From JAYENY01 sp964563465 (GTDB lineage: Bacteria > Patescibacteriota > Minisyncoccia > Minisyncoccales > PEYH01), in assembly GCA_964563465.1 (NCBI GenBank), contig CAZLVZ010000011.1, positions 1-17,667 of the forward strand: 17,667 nt of DNA, read 5' to 3'. Position numbers and translations under genes: made by a program. Shown piece by piece: positions 1 through 6,516 of this stretch (positions within the stretch are counted from its first letter, which is position 1; every line of letters starts with the position of its first letter). The notes beneath the pieces were generated by a model. That model searched no databases, was not told the origin of the DNA, and saw nothing but the letters and a program-made list of their open reading frames with translations.

Positions 1-130
1 GAAGTTATGAAATTTGATTTATCTTCACTCGTCTCGGAAATCACTCTCTTTGAGCCCTGAATGAAACAAAAAAGAATCCTTGCTTGTTAAGGATTTTGAT
101 AACATTCTTTAAGGGAATTGGTCTAGGCAT
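1..130 (-). pseudogene. hicA: HicA-like toxin, apparently frameshifted and cut by the window edge
   Basis: An ATG at 130-128 overlaps the end of hicB (ATGCCTAG, 8 bases shared) and opens a frame reading MPRPIPLKNVIKILNKQGFF then FVS. This is the usual N-terminus of a HicA mRNA interferase: a short dsRBD-like fold with the pattern K-x-(V/I)-IKIL-x-K-x-GF-x-FV. HicA normally continues with a Q-(x)-GSH segment carrying the catalytic histidine. Here the frame instead runs into TGA at 43-41. Skipping two bases at about 60-61 restores a frame beginning QGSKRVISETSEDK that stays open to the window edge, so a frameshift is likely. Even in the restored frame the expected His is read as Lys. It may be a decayed toxin or an assembly indel; the C-terminus lies outside the window. 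The gene order hicB then hicA occurs in this family. Confidence 0.55.
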
Positions 131-341
131 ATTGCAATTTCGAGGAAACAATATTTGGCCGTTCTATTTTGGTTGCTTCGGAAAAAGGAATATCTTCGAA
201 GTAAAGTTCTAACGCTTCTTGCAGAGATTCAAGCGACTCTTTTTTTGTGTCGCCAAAACTAGACACGCCAGTGTTCAAATTCCAAGATATATAGTATTTG
301 CCTTCTTCCCATACTACATTTTTTAAGTTGATTTTGCGCAT
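123..341 (-). CDS. hicB: HicB-family antitoxin
   Basis: This 72-residue protein has the HicB partial RNase-H-like fold signature: a beta hairpin (about residues 10-25, EEGKYYISWNLNTGVSSFG), then GDTKKESLESLQEALELYFE (about 30-49). These match the family pattern in which a polar G-D-T-x-x-E motif leads into a helix. HicB antitoxins bind and block the HicA mRNA interferase. There is no room for a C-terminal DNA-binding domain, so it belongs to the short HicB class. A HicA-like frame overlaps its stop codon immediately downstream. It has a good promoter only 22 bases upstream and no Shine-Dalgarno sequence. The tail after about residue 50 (PFSEATKIERPNIVSSKLQY) looks like the segment that contacts the toxin. 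The family call is confident; function as an active pair is doubtful because the toxin frame looks broken. Confidence 0.8.
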   Translation of the reverse strand: MRKINLKNVVWEEGKYYISWNLNTGVSSFGDTKKESLESLQEALELYFEDIPFSEATKIERPNIVSSKLQYA

Positions 342-363
342 ATATTTTTTATTATCTGTTTAT

Positions 364-393
364 ATTATAATACCTTAAAAGAAAAAAGGTCAA
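364..393 (-). promoter_or_regulatory. Sigma70-type promoter of hicB, with an inverted repeat in the spacer
   Basis: On the minus strand TTGACC (393-388) is followed after 18 bases by TATAAT (369-364). The start would lie near 357, leaving a leader of about 16 bases before the hicB ATG. An inverted repeat ACCTT-N9-AAGGT (390-386 and 376-372) overlaps the -35 box and fills the spacer. That is a plausible operator position for self-repression by a toxin-antitoxin complex, though this HicB has no obvious DNA-binding domain. The element sits in the 58-base gap downstream of rnhA. Confidence 0.65.
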
Positions 394-399
394 ATCTAA

Positions 400-840
400 T
401 CAAAGTAATTTGCTATTTGAACTATCTCTGTCCAGCGCTTGATTGGCTAAACTATCAGCCAATTTATTTTCTTCTCTGGGAATATGTTTAAAATCAATTT
501 TGTGATAATCAATTTTGAGATTCCAAATTTCAATAAATAATTTTTGAATATTTGAATCTTTAACTTTGTATTTCCCGGTTAATTGCGAGACCAAAAGTTG
601 TGAATCCGATTTTATTAAAATATCGTAATTCTTAATATTTTTCTTGCCAAAAAGAATTTTCATTTTCTTTAAAGCAAAAATCACTGCCTGATATTCAGCA
701 TCGTTGTTAGTGGTTACACCGATGGTTTCAAAATATTCTTTTAACACAGAGCCCTTATCGTTATATACTGCTACTCCAATTGACGCTGGTCCAGGATTCC
801 CTCGCGATGCTCCGTCTGTGTAAACAATTATATTTATCAT
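400..840 (-). CDS. rnhA: Ribonuclease HI
   Basis: RNase HI cleaves the RNA strand of RNA-DNA hybrids, removing Okazaki primers and R-loops. The four catalytic acidic residues are visible: D9 in YTDGASRGNPGP, E49 in NNDAEYQAV, D79 in KSDSQLLVSQL and D129 in KLADSLANQAL. The length of 146 residues fits a single-domain enzyme, and the GASRGNPGPAS form is that of the compact RNase HI group without the basic protrusion of the E. coli enzyme. The ATG overlaps the recJ stop codon (ATGA, 840-837), so translation is probably coupled to recJ. No Shine-Dalgarno sequence is seen. The end (LDRDSSNSKLL) is a short tail beyond the domain. Function is confident from the motifs. Confidence 0.93.
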   Translation of the reverse strand: MINIIVYTDGASRGNPGPASIGVAVYNDKGSVLKEYFETIGVTTNNDAEYQAVIFALKKMKILFGKKNIKNYDILIKSDSQLLVSQLTGKYKVKDSNIQKLFIEIWNLKIDYHKIDFKHIPREENKLADSLANQALDRDSSNSKLL

Positions 841-2021
841 AAATTTTTAGAAAAATACTCTTCTAAACATTTCTTGAATTTATCTAAGTTTTTATTCTTA
901 AGCTGACAACCACAAGCCGGAGCGTGTCCACCATAAACTTCTAAAAGCTTTTTACAAGATGCCATAGCTTCCACTCCGTCAATCTCTTTTGGCAAGCGCG
1001 CTGAACCAACACTTTTTTCCTTTCCTTGTTTAAAAAGAAATACTGGTTTTTTATAAATCGCAAGTAATTTTGAAGCTATTACTCCAAGAGCTGGAACGGG
1101 CCAAAAAGAATTAGCCTCAAAAATCATTATTGAATCGTCTTTTCGTTTATCTATCTTTGCAACAAGCTCATCAAGTGTAATTGAGATTAATTCTCTTTTT
1201 TGTTTGCGTAACCTTATTAATCGTTGCGCTAAAACTTTCGCCTTTTTCGGAGATGTTTCAATCAAAAGAAAATAACTTTCTGCAACATGATTTATTAATT
1301 GAGAGCTATTTAATGGAGCGATAATTTTTTGAAAAATATCAGTATCTATTTGAACATCTGTGTTACCTAAGTCAATCAAAGACAAAAGTCCTTGCCTTTG
1401 TGTAGTTAATAAAGCGCTTATTCCCTTGTCCACTATTTCACGATTATCGCTTTCCATGGGCATCTGATCAGATAATGTTGCTAAGGCAGCTAATTCTAAT
1501 AATTTTTCTTGAACTAACTTTGGATGTTTTGTTTTAGATAATGTACACTCCGCCAATTTATAGACCAATCCGGCTGCAGCGAAATCTCTAAAGGGGTATG
1601 TTTCGCCTTCTTGTTTCGGATCAACGATAAGATCTGCTTCTGGTAATTTTCCTAATGATTTATGATGGTCAATGATTATAACCTCAAAGCCCATTTTTTT
1701 GGCCTCTTTAACTTCATCAAAATTAGTGATTCCGCAATCAACTGTAAAAAGTATTGCTGGGGGTTCGTCTGCAAAAAAATCAAGTGCTGTCTGGCTCAAT
1801 CCGTATCCATCTTTTTCTCTATCTGGGAAAAAAACTTTTAATCTGTTTTTTTGGGAATATAGGGGGTTAATAAGCTCAAAGAGTTCTTTAAGAATAACAA
1901 CTGAAGCGATGCCATCTAAATCAGCATCGCCAAAAATTATTACCTTCTCTCCCTTTTGCGCTGCCTCTAACACTCTTTGGCTAATTTCCTCCATCCCCTT
2001 GGGATAAGAAATATTTTCCAT
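837..2021 (-). CDS. recJ: Short RecJ-like DHH/DHHA1 phosphoesterase (single-stranded DNA exonuclease)
   Basis: The DHH motifs occur in order: motif I GDADLDGIAS (31-40), motif II FTVDCGITN (92-100), motif III with the name-giving DHH (118-120, IIDHHKS), and motif IV-like ALATLSDQMPM (180-189). The DHHA1 domain follows with VGSAR and then YGGHAPACGCQL near the C-terminus. RecJ degrades single-stranded DNA 5' to 3' in recombination and mismatch repair. At 394 residues it is well short of the usual 550 or more, so the long C-terminal/OB region of classical RecJ is missing. The same core also occurs in nanoRNases and other DHH enzymes, so the substrate is less certain than the family. The start is supported by an 11-base sequence ATTTAATTATG identical to that before pgk and secF. 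It lies 15 bases after pgk and overlaps rnhA. Confidence 0.82.
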   Translation of the reverse strand: MENISYPKGMEEISQRVLEAAQKGEKVIIFGDADLDGIASVVILKELFELINPLYSQKNRLKVFFPDREKDGYGLSQTALDFFADEPPAILFTVDCGITNFDEVKEAKKMGFEVIIIDHHKSLGKLPEADLIVDPKQEGETYPFRDFAAAGLVYKLAECTLSKTKHPKLVQEKLLELAALATLSDQMPMESDNREIVDKGISALLTTQRQGLLSLIDLGNTDVQIDTDIFQKIIAPLNSSQLINHVAESYFLLIETSPKKAKVLAQRLIRLRKQKRELISITLDELVAKIDKRKDDSIMIFEANSFWPVPALGVIASKLLAIYKKPVFLFKQGKEKSVGSARLPKEIDGVEAMASCKKLLEVYGGHAPACGCQLKNKNLDKFKKCLEEYFSKNL

Positions 2022-2036
2022 AATTAAATTATTTTT

Positions 2037-3191
2037 TTATTCTAAAGCTTTAATGCCTGGCAATTCTTTGCCACTTAAAAATTCTAACATAGATCCTCCA
2101 CCAGTGGAAATATATGAAAATTTCGACCGTAAGTTATTAACAGCCGAGAAAGCACCTGTATCTCCACCACCGATAATTGAAAAAGCATTACTCCTCAAAA
2201 TCGCACTCGCGATTGATAGTGTTCCTCCAGCAAATCTCTCGTCTTCAATGTAGCCAAGGGGTCCATTCCATATTATTGTTTTTGCCTCTTGAATAATGCT
2301 CGAAAAAATCCTTACCGTTTCCGGACCAATATCAAACATTTGTTCTTCTTTTCGAATTTTACCAACTGCTGTTTGGCGCAAATAATCTAAATCATGATGT
2401 CTTAATCCGACTAAAGCGTCTATTGGCAAATGAAGTTTCGAATTAGTAAGCTCTATTTTGGAAAGCTGTTCTTTAGTATCTTCCTCTAAATCAACGGCTG
2501 ATAAGGAAAGACTCTTAGCATAAAAAATAGTCGGGGCAATCATTCCACCTACCAAAATATGATCAGCTATTTTTAAAAAATTTAACAAACAGGGAATTTT
2601 TGTTTCAATTTTAGCTCCCCCTAGAATAAGAATCATTGGTCGTTTTGGTTTTTTCACGATAGAGGACAAAATTTTAATCTCTTCTTCTAAAAGCAATCCC
2701 GCTCCTTTAGGTAAATATTGTGGAATTCCCACAATAGAGGCATGCATACGATGACAAGAACTAAATGCATCGTTAATGTATATATCCCCCAAAGAAGCTA
2801 ATTTTTTAGCAAAATTTTCATTATTATCCTCCTCGCCCGAATTAAATCTTAGGTTTTCTAATAAAATAGCATTCCCTAATTTCATTTTATTAACAGCTCC
2901 TTGCGCCTGCCTCCCAACACAATCTTTTATAAATTCAACTTTTTGATCTAAAAGTTCAGACAATTTTTTAGCAACTGGTTCTAAGCTTAATTTTATTCCT
3001 GTTGATGGTCTTCCAAGATGACTAATTAAAATTACTTTTGCTCCCTTTTCTAATAGATATTTGATTGTTGGTAGGGATTTTCTAATTCTAAAATCATCAA
3101 ATATCTTCCCTTTTTCGTCAAAAGGAACATCAAAATTGGTTCTTAAAATAACCTTTTTGTTATGAAAATCAAAATCTTTTATTTTTTTCAT
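2037..3191 (-). CDS. pgk: Phosphoglycerate kinase
   Basis: This glycolytic enzyme converts 1,3-bisphosphoglycerate and ADP to 3-phosphoglycerate and ATP in the cytosol. Visible marks are the N-terminal signature KKVILRTNFDVPFD (12-25; commonly RVDFNVP), the substrate loop ISHLGRP (56-62), LLENLRF (110-116), the nucleotide-site GGAKIETK (191-198), the hinge-region IIWNGPLGYIE, the phosphate loop GGGDTGA (341-347) and the C-terminal STGGGSMLEFLSGKELPG. Length 384 is slightly below the usual 390-400. It is the only central-metabolism gene here and is the first gene of a pgk-recJ-rnhA run. The region upstream contains a TATAAT box and the assembly gap, so its full promoter cannot be judged. Confidence 0.96.
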   Translation of the reverse strand: MKKIKDFDFHNKKVILRTNFDVPFDEKGKIFDDFRIRKSLPTIKYLLEKGAKVILISHLGRPSTGIKLSLEPVAKKLSELLDQKVEFIKDCVGRQAQGAVNKMKLGNAILLENLRFNSGEEDNNENFAKKLASLGDIYINDAFSSCHRMHASIVGIPQYLPKGAGLLLEEEIKILSSIVKKPKRPMILILGGAKIETKIPCLLNFLKIADHILVGGMIAPTIFYAKSLSLSAVDLEEDTKEQLSKIELTNSKLHLPIDALVGLRHHDLDYLRQTAVGKIRKEEQMFDIGPETVRIFSSIIQEAKTIIWNGPLGYIEDERFAGGTLSIASAILRSNAFSIIGGGDTGAFSAVNNLRSKFSYISTGGGSMLEFLSGKELPGIKALE

Positions 3192-3204
3192 AATTAAATT
3201 ACTT

Positions 3205-3259
3205 TAATGATTATATGTGACAAATTTAATTTCAAGCGTTCTGCCGAAGGCAGGTTCTT
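3205..3259. repeat. 55-base direct repeat, copy 1 (left of the N gap)
   Basis: These 55 bases, from TAATGATTATATGTGAC to GGCAGGTTCTT, are identical to 3360-3414. Copy 1 ends exactly at the first N and copy 2 begins exactly after the last N. This is what two contigs sharing a k-mer-sized overlap look like when a scaffolder fails to merge them. Confidence 0.85.
3210..3215 (-). promoter_or_regulatory. pgk: Probable -10 box of the pgk promoter
   Basis: A perfect TATAAT on the minus strand sits 18 bases before the pgk ATG, predicting a start near 3203 and a leader of about 12 bases. A TTGAAA at 3235-3230 is only 14 bases away, too close for a normal -35, so the upstream half is unresolved. The box lies inside the 55-base sequence that recurs on the other side of the N gap. 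Confidence 0.4.
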
Positions 3260-3359
3260 NNNNNNNNNNNNNNNNNNNNNNNNNNNNNNNNNNNNNNNNN
3301 NNNNNNNNNNNNNNNNNNNNNNNNNNNNNNNNNNNNNNNNNNNNNNNNNNNNNNNNNNN
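3260..3359. other. Assembly gap of 100 Ns
   Basis: Exactly 100 N characters, the customary placeholder for a gap of unknown size. The identical 55-base sequences on both sides suggest that the two contigs may really overlap and that the true distance is shorter than drawn. Confidence 0.97.
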
Positions 3360-3414
3360 TAATGATTATATGTGACAAATTTAATTTCAAGCGTTCTGCC
3401 GAAGGCAGGTTCTT
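3360..3414. repeat. 55-base direct repeat, copy 2 (right of the N gap)
   Basis: Identical to 3205-3259. It includes a second apparent copy of the pgk -10 box and of the CTGCC-GAA-GGCAG hairpin. If the gap is a scaffolding artefact, only one copy exists in the genome. Confidence 0.85.
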
Positions 3415-3462
3415 TATGCTAAACGAAGTGAAGCATCAAGGTTCTGCCAAGGGCAGGTTCTT
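3394..3462. repeat. Two short palindromic repeat units
   Basis: Two 21-base units at 3394-3414 and 3442-3462 differ at two positions. Each contains a 5-bp stem, CTGCC-GAA-GGCAG in the first and CTGCC-AAG-GGCAG in the second, followed by GTTCTT. Between them is a further imperfect dyad (TGCT ... AGCA, around 3417-3435). The pattern resembles small dispersed hairpin repeats of bacterial genomes; whether it recurs elsewhere cannot be seen in this window. Confidence 0.6.
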
Positions 3463-3536
3463 ATATAATACTCCTCCCCCGTCATAGCTCTCCAGCAGGA
3501 GAACAAGACAAAATGGATGATAATTAATAATAATTA

Positions 3537-5180
3537 TTAATCAAACTTAACTTTTTCTCCTGGATTTAGTGTGCCACTCTGTTTTGCCTGATTATTAGAA
3601 TCACTTTTTTCCGTCTTTTCGTCATTTAATGCATCTTTAATAAGTTCCTTCAAAGAAGTCACATCAACTTTTTTATTGTTTTTATTCTTCTCCTTTTTAT
3701 CTTTACGAGGAACAGCAAATGGAACAAATTCTCTTTTTGTCGCTTCCTCTAAAGATATTTTTGGTTTCGGCGTAGATGTTTGATTTGAATTTGCTAAAGG
3801 CGTGGCATTATTCTTTTCCTTAAAATTAGATTTTGGAAAGGTATTCTTTCTTGTTCCAGCATACCTATTATTCCTTTGTTCCGTTTTCTTTACAGGAGTA
3901 TTGCCTAAGTTACTCCATTTAATAATTTCCTTATCTATCTCTTCGCGAGGAGTACCATACTTTTTCCTTGAACTCTCTATAATCCTTTCTCTGCAAGAGT
4001 TTTTAATTGGCGGAAATGGTGGAAGAGTGGTGGCCGAAAAGGCCTTACTTGCCACTCCGTCAATCATCAATTTTAAATAAATATTATATTTAGCTAAATT
4101 AACCAAATCTTCAGCAATAAAAGTTGGACTAAACTCTTTTTCTAAAAGCTCCGCATCTTCTGCTCCTATTCTAAAACTAACGATTGTGCCAACATTGCCA
4201 AAAACAGCATCTCTAACAATGTCTTCCATTTGGGCAATATATTGGTGAGCTAAGGTTAGACATAAACGATATTTTCGAGATTCAGATAAGATGTTGGCAA
4301 AAGATTCTGTTGCAAAATTTTGAAATTCGTCAACAAAAAGATAAAAATCTTTCCTTTTCTCTTCTGGAACATTTATTCTGGACATAGCTGCTAAATATAT
4401 TTTAGTTATCGCCAAAGCGCCTAAAAGAGCGGAACTGTCTTCCCCTATCCTTCCTTTTGACAAATTAAGAATCAAAATCTTTCTCTCATCCATAATCTTT
4501 CTCATATCAATAGACGATTTTGCTTGACCAATAATACTTCTAACCAAAGGGTTAGAAATAAACTGTCCCACCTTGTTTTGTATTGCTGCCGTTGCCTCTA
4601 CTTCGTATCTTTGAGTATAGCGAGCAAATTCTTTGGTCCAAAAAACCTTAACCATTGGGTCAGTGATTTTATCAACAACCTCTTTCCTATAATCTACATC
4701 CGAAAGCATTCTATTAATACCGAGTAAGGTTGAGCCAGGATATTCTAAAAGAGCTAAAATAGAATTGTGTAGAATATATTCCATCCTGGCAGACCAAACA
4801 TCTGGCCAGATTTTTTTAAAAACCCCCATCAATCCAGCAGCTATTAAATGCCTTGTTTCTGGATCCGTAACCTCCATAATGTTAAAAGCGATTGGATAAC
4901 TCAAATCAGAAGGATTAAAATATACTACATCTTCTATCCTTTCCTCTGGGATGTAATCCAACAATTCTTCGGCTGCCTCTCCATGGGGGTCAACGAAGGC
5001 AACGCCTCTTCCTTCTCTTATGTCTTGGATAGCCATATTCCGAATAATCGCTGTCTTTCCCATACCCGTTTTTCCAATAACATAAAAATGACGCCGGCGA
5101 TCGTCTATTCTAATACCGAATTTTTTTTTGCTTTGTCTAAAGTTAGTCTCGGCAAAAAAGTTTGTTTCTTCTTTATCCAT
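3537..5180 (-). CDS. VirD4/TraG-HerA-like ATPase without membrane segments
   Basis: This 547-residue P-loop ATPase belongs to the type IV secretion coupling-protein/HerA group, hexameric motors that pump DNA or protein across membranes. It shows Walker A GKTGMGKT (36-43), the DPHGE motif (64-68) typical of TraG/HerA-like enzymes, a second strand motif ILILNLSKG (235-243), Walker B FYLFVDEFQNF (279-289, D284 and E285) and the sensor segment LTLAHQY (308-314). Residues 430-547 are Lys/Asn/Glu-rich and look disordered, ending in LNPGEKVKFD. VirD4 proteins normally start with two membrane helices; here the ATPase domain begins near residue 20 and none is present. The preceding gene, 20 bases upstream, encodes a membrane-anchored protein that could supply the anchor. 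No VirB4 or other secretion gene is in the window. The substrate is unknown. Confidence 0.8.
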   Translation of the reverse strand: MDKEETNFFAETNFRQSKKKFGIRIDDRRRHFYVIGKTGMGKTAIIRNMAIQDIREGRGVAFVDPHGEAAEELLDYIPEERIEDVVYFNPSDLSYPIAFNIMEVTDPETRHLIAAGLMGVFKKIWPDVWSARMEYILHNSILALLEYPGSTLLGINRMLSDVDYRKEVVDKITDPMVKVFWTKEFARYTQRYEVEATAAIQNKVGQFISNPLVRSIIGQAKSSIDMRKIMDERKILILNLSKGRIGEDSSALLGALAITKIYLAAMSRINVPEEKRKDFYLFVDEFQNFATESFANILSESRKYRLCLTLAHQYIAQMEDIVRDAVFGNVGTIVSFRIGAEDAELLEKEFSPTFIAEDLVNLAKYNIYLKLMIDGVASKAFSATTLPPFPPIKNSCRERIIESSRKKYGTPREEIDKEIIKWSNLGNTPVKKTEQRNNRYAGTRKNTFPKSNFKEKNNATPLANSNQTSTPKPKISLEEATKREFVPFAVPRKDKKEKNKNNKKVDVTSLKELIKDALNDEKTEKSDSNNQAKQSGTLNPGEKVKFD

Positions 5181-5200
5181 TCTTTATTGTTTTACTTAAT

Positions 5201-6502
5201 TTATTCCACGGGTAATGTCGCCGGCGGTTCTGCTTTTTTAGATTCAACTCTTTGAATCATTGGAGCAGGAACTGCCTTGTTCCCAACAAAATGATACATG
5301 CTCGCTAATTCTTCAATATTAAAAATCATTGTTTTGCCCGGCTTTGGATAAAAATAATTAAGTCTGCTTATATATCTCCTCAACAATTTCTTCTTCTTTA
5401 AATAAAGTAAACGGTCATAGAGAAATATATTTAGAAAAAATCGTTCGTGTTTATGAATTTTAGTTATGCTTGGCGACCAAGGCTTCAGAGCATTAAGATT
5501 TTCGGTATTAAAATTGGCGAAAAAACCCATAACATTTTTTAAATTTGATTTATTCCATTTCTCTTTTTCGCCTAAGATTATAAAGCGCATATAACACTCA
5601 AAAATTGTTTTTGATACTTTAGCTTCTACTCCAGCAAGAATTTCTCTTTCTCCTGGCGTAAGCTTCATTTCTGGAGGCAAAAAGGTGTCTGTCTTTTCTT
5701 CTTTTGCTTCACCTGGTAATTGTCCCATTATTACAACATCGGCTGCTTCTTTAATAATCGGTGTTCTTTGCATTTTAGAAGAATTCGGTCTATTTGCCAA
5801 TTTTCCAACTTCTTCCTTTGCTCTCTCTTTATAGTTATTCTCTGCAACGGTTACTGGTTTGATTCTTATTTGAACCCAAACTTGTTCACCAGGACCCGTT
5901 TTAGCTAATCCTTCTAAAAGGGCTGCCATTGGATCTATCCTTTTTTCCTCTTTGGCTGCAGGGCTTTCTTCAAAAAATTTAGAATAAGTTTTGATTGGAT
6001 AAATATCTGGCTTTATTGTTTCATAATCACAACCCCATAAATCCCAAGTTTTACTAGGTATTTCTTGCGGAATATTTTTAACATAATCTTCCGCCTCTGA
6101 AATTTCTATTTCGGGATATTGGGCGTAAATACTTGCTTCAATCAAATTACGAGCAGGACGCGGAATTCTTATCAAAAAATGAATTTCTCCTCCGATGCTG
6201 ATAATTTCTAAAGAAATGCCTACCGCATATTTTCCTTCCCACCATTTTTCATACCAATCAGCAGGGTCGTATAACATCCAAAAACCAGCAAAGACCTGTT
6301 CCATCGCACGAAAAGGCCTATCAACATCTCGTGGCATTTTTAATTCCAACAACATATAGTCCACTGTTTCAGAAAACTTATCATTTCGCCAGACAATCCA
6401 CATAAACAGAAGAGGCCTCCATAAGATGATTGGAATTAAAGTCCACCACCATACTTTAATAATGGCCCAAATGGACAAAAAGATAAAAGAAACAACCTCC
6501 AT
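5201..6502 (-). CDS. Membrane-anchored protein paired with the VirD4-like ATPase; function unknown
   Basis: The 433-residue protein begins with a hydrophobic, Trp-rich region (about residues 4-38) that could form one or two membrane helices. A soluble domain follows. Recognisable landmarks are VDYMLLELKMPRDVDRPFRA (47-66), AMEQVFAGFW, a beta-rich part with HFLIRIPRPARNLIEASIYA, YPEIEISEAEDY, and later MAALLEGLAKTGPGEQVWVQ. The AMEQVF and beta-strand layout recalls the N-terminal regions of conjugation ATPases, but that is only a resemblance. The C-terminus is Pro/Ala-rich. It lies 14 bases after the sigma-like gene and 20 bases before the ATPase gene, so the three are probably co-transcribed. 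I infer that it anchors or gates the ATPase; the sequence does not give a biochemical activity. Confidence 0.65.
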   Translation of the reverse strand: MEVVSFIFLSIWAIIKVWWWTLIPIILWRPLLFMWIVWRNDKFSETVDYMLLELKMPRDVDRPFRAMEQVFAGFWMLYDPADWYEKWWEGKYAVGISLEIISIGGEIHFLIRIPRPARNLIEASIYAQYPEIEISEAEDYVKNIPQEIPSKTWDLWGCDYETIKPDIYPIKTYSKFFEESPAAKEEKRIDPMAALLEGLAKTGPGEQVWVQIRIKPVTVAENNYKERAKEEVGKLANRPNSSKMQRTPIIKEAADVVIMGQLPGEAKEEKTDTFLPPEMKLTPGEREILAGVEAKVSKTIFECYMRFIILGEKEKWNKSNLKNVMGFFANFNTENLNALKPWSPSITKIHKHERFFLNIFLYDRLLYLKKKKLLRRYISRLNYFYPKPGKTMIFNIEELASMYHFVGNKAVPAPMIQRVESKKAEPPATLPVE

Positions 6503-6516
6503 TAGAATTAAAATAA

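Larger units (their letters stand above)
3192..3536. other. Non-coding region between the ATPase gene and pgk, with hairpins and an assembly gap
   Basis: No gene is visible in these 345 positions, 100 of which are N. From high to low coordinate on the minus strand it holds the AT-rich end behind the ATPase stop codon, a small hairpin TCTCC-AGCA-GGAGA (3489-3502), two near-identical short palindromic units, the N run, and a further copy of one unit next to the pgk -10 box. No clear terminator with a T-tract follows the ATPase gene. Confidence 0.6.

Noticed and set aside
3205..3462. CRISPR-like array from the repeated 21-base units
   Set aside because: Only two real units (the third is probably an assembly duplicate), no regular spacers and no cas gene. 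Hairpin repeats are the simpler reading.
3489..3502. TCTCC-AGCA-GGAGA hairpin as a terminator of the ATPase gene
   Set aside because: The stem is only 5 bp and no run of T follows on the minus strand.
4848..5255. 135-codon plus-strand frame antisense to the ATPase
   Set aside because: It mirrors conserved codons of the ATPase gene, and the translation resembles no protein family.
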